From Reticulitermes lucifugus (Eukaryota > Arthropoda > Insecta > Blattodea > Rhinotermitidae), in the NCBI GenBank assembly GCA_026260175.1, contig JAKCWW010002489.1, forward strand, positions 702 through 49,785: a stretch of DNA of 49,084 nt, given 5' to 3'. Each line of letters opens with the position of its first letter. The stretch's first letter is position 1. Shown in pieces: positions 10,328 to 20,187 of this stretch. The notes under the pieces are model-generated. The model ran no database searches. It saw only the letters and a program-made list of their open reading frames with translations, and was not told the DNA's origin. Made by a program: the position numbers and the translations under genes.

Positions 10328-10448
10328 CTGATAACAATGTGGAAGTATTTGCAACACTGCTGCTGTCTATGGAGAATGACGTAGCGGGGCAATCCCCGTA
10401 GAAGGCCTCGTGCGCCGAGTTGACTAGATCCAACACCTGAAGGACCAT
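10328..10448 (-). CDS. Candidate first coding exon, product unknown
   Basis: On the minus strand an ATG (10446-10448) opens 40 codons, MVLQVLDLVNSAHEAFYGDC followed by PATSFSIDSSSVANTSTLLS. It ends one base into the next codon at a donor, CAG/GTAAC (exon end 10328), giving a phase-1 intron. An in-frame TAG lies upstream at 10524-10526, so this is the first ATG available in frame after a stop. The upstream flank is CpG- and GC-rich, as insect promoters or 5' UTRs sometimes are. The composition is unlike the surrounding AT-rich DNA and the peptide has no transposon similarity: a hydrophobic start followed by a serine/threonine-rich stretch. I do not recognise the protein. An acceptor at about 10469 (CATACAG) is an alternative that would make it internal. 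The donor phase equals that of the exon at 43105-43320, so both could splice to one downstream exon. Confidence 0.5.
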
Positions 10449-10545
10449 CGCGCACCACAGACACTCGTCAACTGTATGTACTCGTCGCGGTTGGCCACAC
10501 GAGCGCTCGCCGCTACCCCAGCGCTAGCGGCGGCTTCATCAAACA
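10449..10545 (-). promoter_or_regulatory. CpG-rich flank of candidate first exon
   Basis: Contains GCCGCCGCTAGCGCTGGGG, GCGGCGAGCGCTCGTGTGG and AACCGCGACGAG on the minus strand, the densest CpG run in the neighbourhood. No TATA box is seen. Promoter function is inferred only from composition and its position upstream of the ATG. Confidence 0.25.
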
Positions 10546-10559
10546 GTCATAATGCTGTT

Positions 10560-11090
10560 ATCCTATGCCTCATGGTTAGTCACCACCTGGTTCTCGTCGC
10601 TTTTAATTGGAAGGAAAAAGAAACAAGTACCCGCGCTCTGTGCAGTACTTTCTGACCCTCTTATTTTCAAAGTGACATGCAACGGTCAGGTGAACAAAAT
10701 TTTCATATCGAAACTAAATAGAAAAAATTATACTTGGCTCTTTACCCACTCGTGCCACAACATATTCCATTGTGCGCACTTCACGGTCATTCTTCTGGCC
10801 ATGAAACGCCTTGCTTCTGTGAAAAACCGAACGTTCAATACATTCGCATATTCCTAATTTGATCATATCCTGGGCTGGTTCAATCCAATCGCATCCTCAC
10901 ATGTTACCTAAAATCAAGTCTTACACCCTCGCATCATATTTGTTTCATCCACGTTTTAATATTATCCTCCATGTGACGTCTTACCCTGGCGTTTACCGAC
11001 AAAAATTTTGTATTCATCGCATATTTCACATGAGCACCAAACATACCGCCAGTATTACCAATGTTTCGTTAATCACAGCAACGCTCAAGA
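10560..11090. other. No gene recognised
   Basis: Two adjacent open frames of about 100 codons on the plus strand show no recognisable motif, low-complexity bias or splice context. They are more likely chance frames than genes. Confidence 0.4.
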
Positions 11091-11094
11091 GCGT

Positions 11095-11400
11095 AGCTGG
11101 AGGGGGGGCGGGGTGCGGCCGCCCTGAGTGGCACAATCCAAGGGGCGGGGAAAAATATTTTAAATAAAAAATCTGCGCTTAACAAATTTTAAATTGTGTG
11201 GTGGCAAGATTGTCCGCCCTACGCAGCGGCCGCCATTAACCCCAGGAGATACCTCTGGTACTCATTTCTGTTAAAGGCTGAGTCGACCCCTGGGCCATAG
11301 TGCAACCGGAAGGATGAAGTCAATTAAAAATAGGGAATCGGACCGGCAACCTTCAGGCTTGTAGCCCAGTGCCTCAACCAGCTGCGTCACAGCTTACCCT
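11095..11400 (-). mobile_element. GC-rich repeat plus SINE F, minus strand
   Basis: From 11240 to 11400 the plus strand reads CCAGGAGATACCTCTGGTAC, GGAATCGGACCGGCAACC and TTGTAGCCCAGTGCCTCAAC. This is the complement of a tRNA-derived SINE head (B box near 11336-11350, A-box side near 11385) and body. The preceding 11095-11235 holds a G-rich run and two GCGGCCGCC sites of uncertain origin, possibly another repeat. Confidence 0.55.
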
Positions 11401-11479
11401 GCACCGCAAACACTGCCAACACGAAATCAGAATTCAGAGTAATTCCGGCAAAAAGTAGAGCCATTTTTAGTGAAGCCGT

Positions 11480-11600
11480 TTTTTCTGGTATATGATCCCA
11501 CGTCACTGGGTAATCGATTCGCGACGTTTCGAAGGCACTATATTCCTTCGAAACTTCGGGAACAGATCACCCAGTGACGCAGCGTCATATACCAGAAAAA
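11480..11600. repeat. Near-perfect 120-bp palindrome
   Basis: The left arm, TTTTCTGGTATATGATCCCA then CGTCACTGGGTAATC and GCGACGTTTCGAAGG, meets its reverse complement ending GTCATATACCAGAAAAA, with a centre of only a few bases near 11540. It belongs to the dispersed palindromic family but lacks the CTGAAGA centre, apparently by deletion. It should extrude as a strong cruciform or RNA hairpin. Confidence 0.9.
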
Positions 11601-11619
11601 CAGATTCCCTAACCATAGC

Positions 11620-12160
11620 GCCGTGCAGACCTCAAGACTTGCACACAGTGAATGCTGGAATGCAACGAATTAATTCCCATTAAAATCAGTTTTGTGCCGC
11701 CAGCCTTCAGGCAGGAATTAAATCGTATCGCCTCAATATAGCCTACATGACAGATTGCTTACCTTAAAAACTACGGGGTTACGAAATGTCACAAAGAAAC
11801 TCAAATCTGAACGGGTTATTTGGTACAACCAAAACAACGAGGAAAGGGCATCAGTTTATTGTCCTGTGGTGGTTTTTATGCAAGCATAGCTGCATAACTT
11901 TGGGTTACTTAAAATCAGCGGTCTCACGGTTCGTGTTTTAACTTCATCCGAATCAGAGTTAGTCACACGACGACTGACGGTCATTCAGCCAGTCAGTCTT
12001 GGTTCGAGACCCTCCTGAGGCTCACCAACACACGAGTATTAATCTGAGGTGTGTGATTGTAGTCCTGATTTTATACAAAAAGGGCCAAGTAGGCGTACAA
12101 AATTGCGTCATGTCTCCTTACAGACGATCCACGCCAGGTACGTCCATGTCCAGAGGCTCG
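11620..12160. other. No gene recognised
   Basis: AT-rich sequence with no long open frame or recognisable repeat. Confidence 0.45.
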
Positions 12161-12167
12161 CACGGGG

Positions 12168-12310
12168 AGGTGGCCGAGCGGTGGCAGGGACTCATTGCCT
12201 TGGGAGGATTACACGGCAGGTTTACATGCGAAGTCCTCAGTGACTGCCGTATTAATAAAGTGCTGGGCAAAACCCAACCTACGTGACAAGAAGACGGCAG
12301 AGAGAAGCTC
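12168..12310 (+). mobile_element. Possible tRNA-derived SINE (family C)
   Basis: GGAGGTGGCCGAGCGGTGGC has a good tRNA A box (TGGCCGAGCGG, Ser/Leu-like). The expected B box, around 12210-12225, is only partly preserved as GGCAGGTTTACATGCG. No second copy is seen in the window. Confidence 0.35.
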
Positions 12311-12599
12311 GACAGGAACAATAGGACGACAGTCTCATCACTGGCCGTACCTTGCAAGAATTAAAATATTATTCCCATGCTTCTTGTTCTTAATACGTAA
12401 AGAGATGGGAAGCCGACAGGCCACAGATGCGCTCCACGACATACAAGCGAAAAAGGAGAGGACTGAGCAGCCTATACAAGCACGTGTATATCATAAACAA
12501 ACGCAGACCGAAGTGATATGTTGCAATACACAACGTTCATTACCTCCAACGTCCTTAATTGTAATTACACCTGCTACTTTCTGAATTCCTTACGTTGTC

Positions 12600-12617
12600 C
12601 ACAGGGTGTCTAAAATA
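12600..12617. repeat. Solo DNA-transposon end
   Basis: ACAGGGTGTCTAAAATAA closely matches the terminus found at 1890-1907 and the ends of the 1268-1848 element. No facing inverted copy is evident nearby. Confidence 0.4.
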
Positions 12618-12619
12618 AA

Positions 12620-13434
12620 TTTAATTGTAAATGAAATGTCCTAGATACATAAAACAAAAACAAACAAAAGGCATATTTTGGTAAATGAATTAGAATTGTT
12701 ATAACACGACGCAAGGTGATTAAAACAGATCGACTTAGGTTTTACGTTCGTAACGCTAACATACACGAAAATTAAATTTAGATGAATTTCATTTACATTC
12801 AGCAACAGAAATATAACTTGTATATAAGGTGCACAAAAATATTCACTACAATGAATTGTAAATGCTGCTAAATATGAAGACGGGACGATGCAAATCATGT
12901 CTTCATGTCGCTCTCATCGTAGCACGTGTTTCTGTCCCAAAACTGACGGTTTCTCACAAGAACAACAACTTCCACTTATCATTATGACAACGAAAACACA
13001 AAGACTTTCAGTGTAACAAACAGTTCTGGACAAATGATAGCCTGAAATTGCAATAATACTGGAATTTGATGTGCTACAATGCTCCTCCAGACTTCAATAA
13101 TTTTCTATTTAACACGATTAAGAGGGAATTCATAAACAACACAAAACAATATGTTCAGGACGCTATGATATATTTTTTTTATTTTGAGTACGGAAAGCAT
13201 TTACAATTCTTGAACAGCAGCAATAATGAGGCGACCTTGAACACATGGACGTTTTCCTTGCGGCTTACTGTACCTGAAATCGGGATGTCTAACAACATCA
13301 CATAAGTAGTTCTCGTCTGTCTGTAAACTTGAACACCAAAGCACCCTTGTGTTATTCCCATTTACTAAAACGTACGTACGTCGGCAGTTAATTCTAACAT
13401 TACCAACTTGCTTAGTCATTTTCTTGATCATGAT
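12620..13434. other. No gene recognised
   Basis: Strongly AT-rich; only chance-length open frames. A weak inverted pair, TGTAAATGAAAT near 12628 and ATTTCATTTACA near 12786, may reflect a decayed element. Confidence 0.4.
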
Positions 13435-13827
13435 TTACGAGATATAAATTGCACGGCACATAGGCCTACATCGTTCTCGTTTGTAGTGGCCGTCATGCTG
13501 TCGATTCCATCGACTGATCATGGCCCTATGTGTGAATTCTGACAGTTGCGTTGGTCTTCCGTCCTTGGCGGAAATGACAGAAAAATACCTGTCAGGGGTA
13601 CACCGGAACTCGAGCACTCGTGCCTTATTGATTGTTATATTATTGATTCGTGGCAGATATTGAAATTTTTGGCTAAAAATTGTGACTGATTCCTTATACT
13701 TGGAACCCAAATCTTCTGGGATGTGACGTCGTGGAATCCGGTACCCATGTACCAAAGTTTTAGCGGAAGCTGCTGCCTCCACCATTGGACCAGGTGGATT
13801 CACCAACCATGCCACACGACAGCCCAT
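13435..13827 (-). other. 130-codon open frame of unknown status
   Basis: One of the two longest open frames in the window, starting MGCRVAWLVNPPGPMVEAAA. Residues near 31-39 (RIPRRHIPED) come from a palindromic-repeat arm (13706-13738), where CAAATCTTCTGGGATGTGAC is the family's outer sequence. That part of the peptide is therefore repeat-derived. The C-terminal half is basic and includes AMISRWNRQHDGHYKRERC. No splice sites, promoter or known domain are apparent. It is likely a chance frame crossing a repeat, though an exon of an unrecognised transposon remains possible. Confidence 0.3.
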
Positions 13828-14739
13828 TACACAAGACCGTTATCGTCAGTCACAGAACCTCGAATCTCACTTTCTTATGCAGTTGAATCTTCGTCATTAA
13901 ATAACCTAAAAACGAAACATTTCTTAGACAGATCTTTTCCCATGTTAGCAACGTTCAGATCGTACGCATTGATACGCAACATGAAACAAACATGCATTAA
14001 GCGTTAAGACAGATGGAGGTCTAGATGAAATAAATTATGTTTCTTTCCTTACTGCACAATTTGTGTGCACAAAAATCTGCAACCAGGAGTGTCACGATTC
14101 GGTAAAGTGTCAGTGTTTTAAATGCGTCGGCTTCCTCAGGTTCGTTCACTGTCTTGGCGATTCAGGAATGTGATAGTATCTTCAGCAGTTGCCACGATGT
14201 CGTTAAACAGTTTTAAATAAGTAGCTTGTGGCCATTAACAGTAATGATGTACCGAGAAGTGATTACACGTGAAGTGTCGGAAGAGGTTCATGTTACTGAT
14301 TTAAATACACTTTATTAACTGCAGAGTTAATGCAGCGTGGAGTGATAGGAGGGGGAAAGTGAAAGACGAATTACAGTGTCGGTGGCAGTTGTGACTGTCA
14401 CGACACAATATCAGAATTCGCCTGGAGGATACGAGAACAAGTTCGTAAATGTACGCAGACGTAACACTTCTGGCGTCTACTTTCTGTCACTCTTCCTACA
14501 GTCTGTCCGTATGCTCACAAGTCTATTCTGCTATGCTCTGCTCTGCTTTGCTGAACCGATTTAGATTCGATCATGACCGAATTTTATGTTTAGGACTTCA
14601 ACTGATTCTTCGGCCTCAGCTCGTACCTTACATAACACTGCCCCCATTGCAAGGACCAATGGAATAAATGTACATGTTTCTTCATGTAAAGTGACTGTTA
14701 TTTTTGTCCAATTGTAACCAAAATTGAATATTACAGATA
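13828..14739. other. No gene recognised
   Basis: Short frames only. No tRNA-like boxes, transposase motifs or long inverted repeats seen. Confidence 0.45.
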
Positions 14740-14742
14740 GAT

Positions 14743-14930
14743 TTTAGTAATAGAAAACCTACGTGAAATTTCACAAGAAGCCGTCCAGTGGAAGCCGAGT
14801 TGTTCCGTGCCGACGGACGGACAGACAGACATGACGAGACTAATATTGGCTTATAGAAAATATTTTGCGAACGCGCCTTGAAACGAAGAGGTATACGATC
14901 AGGATATCAGATATTCGAACCCGGGACTTC
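14743..14930. repeat. Dispersed repeat G, copy 1
   Basis: Shares AAATTTCA, then GTCCAGTGG, a GGACAGACAGACATGACGA tract and AATATTTTGCGAACGCGCC with 32455-32600. The end at 14905-14925 carries ATATTCGAACCCGGGAC, which looks like a complementary B box and may be a SINE remnant. Confidence 0.6.
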
Positions 14931-14934
14931 AGAC

Positions 14935-16106
14935 AAAGAGAAAATAAGGTTTGACCCATGAATCTCTCGAACACATCTCTGTAATACGTACGACGTACAC
15001 AGACGAAACCAGGCTCGCTACATACCTTCTTCTTTCGTTCTCCCAACTCGAGGGACACCAGGGCACAGCTATTACGCACCATTTTATAGTTCTTTCTAAC
15101 GCGGAGACTACTGGAATAGCACGGCATCATCCTGGAGTGCAGGCAATCCCGCATACCGTTGTGTCAACAAACACGATGAAGGCGAGTGGTGGGGGGAACG
15201 TTTAGTTTTCCTTCGCCAACCGGAAACTCCAACAAAGAAGTGCTAGGATCTGTATATATGACCCACCCCACTCCTGTCACTTCCGGTCAAAAGACTCGCG
15301 AATCCGAAGCAGAACTTAACATAAAACTGTTCATACAGATGTTCATCAAAGTAGGCGACAGGGTGTCGAGCAAACAACTGGGTCACGTGCGATGAGGCTT
15401 CTAGGAATTAATACATGTATTACTGGATTGCTATGCATATATACACACCACATTTCGACCAGTTCTTGGACCTTCAGTACAAAAGTAGGCCCGACTGTTG
15501 CGTATGAAATGTATGGGGAGAGCAGGCCTGCGTGCCAAGACACATCGTTTCCTTTGCTACTAATATCTCGGAAGAGAGATAACATCGTCAGTTGATACTG
15601 CGTCACCAAGCGACCTAATAATAATTTTGCATACAACTTCTTGGAGTAAAGTCCTTCTTTGAAAGCTAATAACTACGCTGGAAAGAACTCAACGTATTCA
15701 CAACAGCTAACCAATGGTCCCCTATCCTCAGCCCAATGAGTTCAGTCAACATACTTATACCTTATTTCTTTAAAATCCACTTTAACATTATCCTCTCATC
15801 CTTGTCTAGGTCTTTACTGCAAACGCTACCCTTCAAGTTTCTGACCAAAAGTTCCAGTGTGTTTCTCATCTCCACTTTACGTTTCACTATTGGAAAACAA
15901 TAGCCCCCTTGACAAGACATTCTAATTGCCAGTTTTTACTCACTGTCGCTAATATAAATTCAGCTACTGAAAGAGGCCTGTCTATGAACAATTATTTCTC
16001 CCAGTTCCATACTACAGTCTGCCTAATAATGTGTCTAACCATAAGGGACTTCCAGAACAACCGATTACATTGGCTATTAAGAATTCATGCTCTCGAAGTA
16101 ACTAAC
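14935..16106. other. No gene recognised
   Basis: Several open frames under 105 codons with no recognisable motif. No repeats seen. Confidence 0.45.
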
Positions 16107-16116
16107 GCCACATGTC

Positions 16117-16402
16117 GGCCGTGCCATGCCTCAGGCGCTTAGTCGCCGGCCTCTCACCGCGGACGCCCGGGTTCGATCCAGGGTCAGTCCATGTAGGATT
16201 TGTGGTGGACAAAGTGGCATTGGGACAGGTTTTTCCCCGAGTACTTCGGTTTTCCCCTGTCAATTTCATTCCACTGGTTCTCCATTCATTACACGGAAAA
16301 ACGGAAAAAACTAATTATCTTCATCACAGAGTTGCACAATAAGCCTTAAGGCTGCCGTGCGTCCGTAGCATCTGTTGCGGGGCCCTTCTCCATATAAAAA
16401 AG
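16117..16402 (+). mobile_element. SINE B (tRNA-derived), full length with target duplication
   Basis: Starts GGCCGTGCCATGCCTCAGG (A-box region), has CCCGGGTTCGATCCAGGG (B box) at about 16167-16184, then a body with TTTGTGGTGGACAAAGTGGC and GTACTTCGGTTTTCCCCTG, and ends CTTCTCCATATAAAAAA. An exact 10-bp duplication, GCCACATGTC, flanks it (16107-16116 and 16403-16412). This is direct evidence of target-primed retrotransposition; the enzyme must come from a partner LINE. Other copies are at 28850, 46085 and 48427. Confidence 0.95.
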
Positions 16403-16412
16403 GCCACATGTC

Positions 16413-17400
16413 AGACTAGCTGAACCTAACATTATTTAATGACACTCTATTGGTCGCAGGTTTGTCGATGACGCCAGACATGAAAGAATGAATAAGCCTA
16501 TGTCCGGTGAACTGGAACAAATGAGAGAGAGAGAGAGAGACGATCGTGGCGTGTGTCAGAGTACAATCTGGTTTTCGTCTTGAAGGACCGAAGAAACCCA
16601 CCGAAAATCCCAGCAATGATACTTACCGGCTCGTCCGATATCTGAACAACGTACTTTCCGAAAGAATGTCAGGCGATTTATAGCCAAGCAACTTTGCACA
16701 GTGGCATTCGTTAATCAGCTTTATGCACAGCAGGCCTCCACCTGCCGCTCGTAACTTCAGAATGGCATCAGTGCAATAATATCTTATCAGAACTGGAGTT
16801 AAGTCCTGTGGTAACAGTCAAATAATGGACAATGTTACTTTCAAGGAATTTATTGGCGAACTGCATTACACTGCCTCGAAAACGACATCAAGCAACAGAA
16901 CGCGTGTGCCTAATAATCGTCAGATTTGACATTCATATGAACTGTTCAACGGCGCACACAGTCTATTACGCTCACACACATACCTGACACGAGTCATAGT
17001 GACTTCGATGTCATGCGGTAGGTCAGGTCTGAAAATTGATTTCTACCTTTCCGTGTAGGCCTTTATATGTTCATTGGTCTGTACTAGCCTACCACGCTTT
17101 GAGCAGCTCTTCCACGTATGGAGTCTACGATACATGGTTCATGGCTTTGCCACGACTGTCCATATTGCACGAACTCGAAAATGTTACCTGTGAATCCGGC
17201 TGCACGACCAGTACGTTACCGTAAGTTCGCGTTATAACAAGCTTAAATCACTCGAGAATCCTCAAGTGCTGATGTATTTTTTAGGTTGTCCGCTACTACT
17301 AGATATTAACCACGTCAGTTATATTTAAAAGTTTAGTAGTTGCTAACCATTAACGGAAACCAGCTGGTTACGAAAAAGTAGTCTGTTCTAAAATCATGAA
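16413..17400. other. No gene recognised; (GA)n at 16527-16541
   Basis: Short dinucleotide run and ordinary AT-rich sequence. No coding similarity or inverted repeat seen. Confidence 0.45.
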
Positions 17401-17407
17401 ATTTTCG

Positions 17408-17628
17408 AATCATTCGCAACCTCGGTGCTAGAAGGAGGTGGGTGGTCAGCACCACGTCCCGGCCGCTTTACCCCCTTGAAAGACCCGGTACCCATTTCAC
17501 AGGACGCTGGGTGGGCATCGGAGCCGGTCTGGACGGGCATGGAAAATTTCGCCCCCAACCGGGACCCGATCCCTGGACAGTCCAGCCCATAGCGAGTCGC
17601 TATACCGACAACGCTATCCCGGTGGCCA
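17408..17628 (-). mobile_element. SINE A, minus strand
   Basis: The plus strand reads CGCAACCTCGGTGCTAGAAG, CCGGCCGCTTTACCC, GGTACCCATTTCACAGG, then GGGACCCGATCCCTGGACAG (complementary B box) and GCTATCCCGGTGGCC (complementary 5' end). It is the same family and orientation as 8645-8862 and has most of its length. No clean target duplication seen. Confidence 0.9.
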
Positions 17629-17824
17629 TTCAAGATGTACCGGTTCGAACGTCAGTATGCCTACCTCATACTGTTATATCGTTCCACTGTTTTCCTCAGC
17701 CTCCTCAGGTGAATGTCAGTAGAGTTCCTTGACAAGAGCCACGACCTCCTCCTCCCAAATCCTTACCTACACTCACTACTCACGTTTATGTATCCATTTC
17801 ATTGTACGATATACATCTTCATTT

Positions 17825-18097
17825 CTTTCTTTCTTTCTTTCTTAGTCTGACCTCTTTGACCTACTCAATGCAGGTGTAAAGGGCTATTGTTGCACTTGAT
17901 CACACTCTATGACATACACCACACTCTATAGGACTCCTCTGGACGAGGGATCGGCCCGTCGCAGAGATGTATACCTGACAGCACACAACATTCACAGGAG
18001 ACACACATCATGCCACCGACGGGATTCGAACCCGGAATCCCAGCAAGCGAGCGGCCGCAGACCTAAGCCTTAGACCGCGCGGCCACCGGGATCGGCC
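17825..18097 (-). mobile_element. SINE D (tRNA-derived), full length with target duplication
   Basis: On the minus strand it starts GGCCGATCCCGGTGGCCGCG, followed by GCGGTCTAAGG (A-box region) and TTCCGGGTTCGAATCCC (B box, about 18020-18036). The body contains CCGATCCCTCGTCCAGAGG and the tail is a (GAAA)n run seen as CTTTCTTTC at 17826-17843. An exact 10-bp repeat, ATCTTCATTT, flanks it at 17815-17824 and 18098-18107. Truncated relatives are at 2655, 40817 and 42756. Confidence 0.95.
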
Positions 18098-18107
18098 ATC
18101 TTCATTT

Positions 18108-18850
18108 GAAAATATAATTAAACCAACTAAGAATATACAGAATAGTGTGCCCTGTGTTTAAACAACTGAGGTTTGTAATACATTTAGAAGATAATGTATA
18201 GAAATGCAAATCCTTTGCTTTTATTGAAACACAGACAGAATGATTCCAAAACCAGAAAAGATTTAGGCCTAGACTTCTGTCCTACTTTCGACTGAACAAT
18301 CTCTTCGTTTAAGATCATCATATAAATGACTTCATAGCTGTCGAAAATGATACGAACAAATGAAGACATCACATTGTGGGTGACATTTATAAGAATGAAC
18401 ACATTCCAAGCACTGAGATCATGATAAAGAGGGTAGCATTCATATCAAGCCCATCACAGCAGGGAGCGAATAAACAACCCTCCAGTAATGTGAGCGAACA
18501 GCTATGAATGAAGTGCGTTTGAATGACTGGTCCACGTGTTCATCTACTAGCAGCTGGGCATCATCGTGTCGTCACTTCCGGAAAGCAAAAAGAAATCCTT
18601 GTATAAGGTAAGGACCAATGAAGCAATTTAGTGCACTTCTTACAAGAGTGGTGCGTCGGTACTGCAGCTCTTTGCAGCATACAATCTCATGTTTCGGAGA
18701 GTGGGGTTCGNGGGGGGTGTGGAGGAGTTGAACGACGAACGGGACGTGAATGTTGAACAACAGGCCTTTTGCCAGCAGTTTCTTCGTTTCCTTGTCAGTC
18801 TGTTTGTTTGGTTCTTTACTTCCCCTCGTTCTTTCTTTCGTCCTTCACGG
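18108..18850. other. No gene recognised; one ambiguous base
   Basis: The only N of the window is at 18711, next to a G homopolymer, so it is probably a sequencing ambiguity. A pyrimidine-rich tract follows at 18780-18850. No gene seen. Confidence 0.5.
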
Positions 18851-18980
18851 CGGTATGCAGACACACACGTACGGGTATATAAGGAATTCCCCGTATTTTA
18901 ATACCATCTCATGGCAGCATGCAGAGACGTACGTATGGGTATATAATGAAATCCCCGTACTGTAATACCATTCCATGGGG
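18851..18980. repeat. Imperfect 64-bp tandem duplication with TATA-like motifs
   Basis: Two units offset by about 64 bases share ATGCAG, ACGTAC, GGGTATATAA, CCCCGTA, TAATACCAT and CATGG. Each unit has a GGGTATATAA motif resembling a TATA box, but no transcript start or coding sequence follows. Confidence 0.75.
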
Positions 18981-19088
18981 GCATATGGGACGTGGTGATA
19001 CACGTACACTTCCAGTAACTCTTATTTTCGGGAATAAATAAACATGGGTGACTAACTTTATTCTATTTTCACCGTGCATTTTTCGAGT

Positions 19089-19174
19089 ATAGACAATGTT
19101 TTTCACCAAACAGTTTTAGAATATTTTAGTGTTTTTATAACAAGTGCATTTAGTTGGTGAAAAACATTGTCTAT
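19089..19174. repeat. 21-bp perfect inverted repeat (hairpin)
   Basis: ATAGACAATGTTTTTCACCA plus A (19089-19109) is exactly complementary to 19154-19174, with a 44-base loop. Flanking direct repeats beginning ATGGGTGACTA occur at 19044 and 19172. Confidence 0.9.
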
Positions 19175-19199
19175 GGGTGACTAGTTTCATATTCTAGGC

Positions 19200-20187
19200 A
19201 ACACTGCCCTCAAAGAAAGACCTATCGTACCCACCGGAAAGAAGACGTTCAGTACGTATAAAATATTAGAAGAAATACCCGCCGGGTATCAAATCCGGCC
19301 AGCCGATCCCTATTTAGTAAGTGAACCACCACCAATAAAAAAAAAGAAAACTCTGCAACGGCGCCTCTGAGAAGCTAGGCCTATCGGGATTAAAAACTGT
19401 GGCTTTGTTGAGCTCCTTCTTACTTCCCGCTTTGTTGGTCGTTAATATCCTCACAACTTACACCTTATTATGTCCGCACACGCAAGCACGTATGGCGTGA
19501 ACACTGAATGCGCAGAGAAATTAATACACTGGTTCAATACGCAAAGACGTTTCACTGACTTGGGAGGAAATACAACGTTGTTGAACGAAGGCGTGACAAA
19601 CGACAAATTCACTCCAGTCGCCTGAACACTTAAGTCAGTTGCATGACCGACAATCATACACACACAAAACGCTCCACGCTCGTGTACCACTTATAGGTAA
19701 TTATGACATGGACACTTTCGTAAGGCGAGGAAAGGAAAACAATAATCCATGTCATTCAGCTATGCTCCGTACCGAAATCAAAACAGGATAGAATACAGCT
19801 CCAGCAGGCGACACACATGTGGACTTGATGGAACAGAAGCTTTTAACACATAACGGGCTTATGGTGTCGCGTATTTGTGACTGCAGCTTTCAACTCATTC
19901 ACTCGGACACAGGTCTAAATAACAACGCCCGGTCAGATAAGCAAAGCTCCTGACAAAGCTGTTGGCAGAAATTAATTTTATTCATTGCCACACCAACACC
20001 CCAACATTACATACAGCTCGAATCGGGCCCCACGTTCTTCCTAAAATTGGCTCATCTTATAAAATACTCGTTACTGGTACACCAAACAAAATACCCACTC
20101 ACAATATTTAACTGGCATTTAAAACAATTTTCTATATACAAAGACATTATATACATATATAGTAGTTAAAATCTACCTAGCCACGCA
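19200..20187. other. No gene recognised
   Basis: At 19283-19300 TATCAAATCCGGCC may be a degenerate complementary tRNA B box. The rest shows no coding or transposon similarity. Confidence 0.45.

Noticed and set aside
10552-11167. Two consecutive frames of about 100 codons as a gene
   Set aside because: No motif, no codon bias unlike the background, and the second runs into a G-rich repeat.
18711-18711. Assembly join marked by N
   Set aside because: A single ambiguous base beside a G homopolymer is more likely a base-call ambiguity than a gap.
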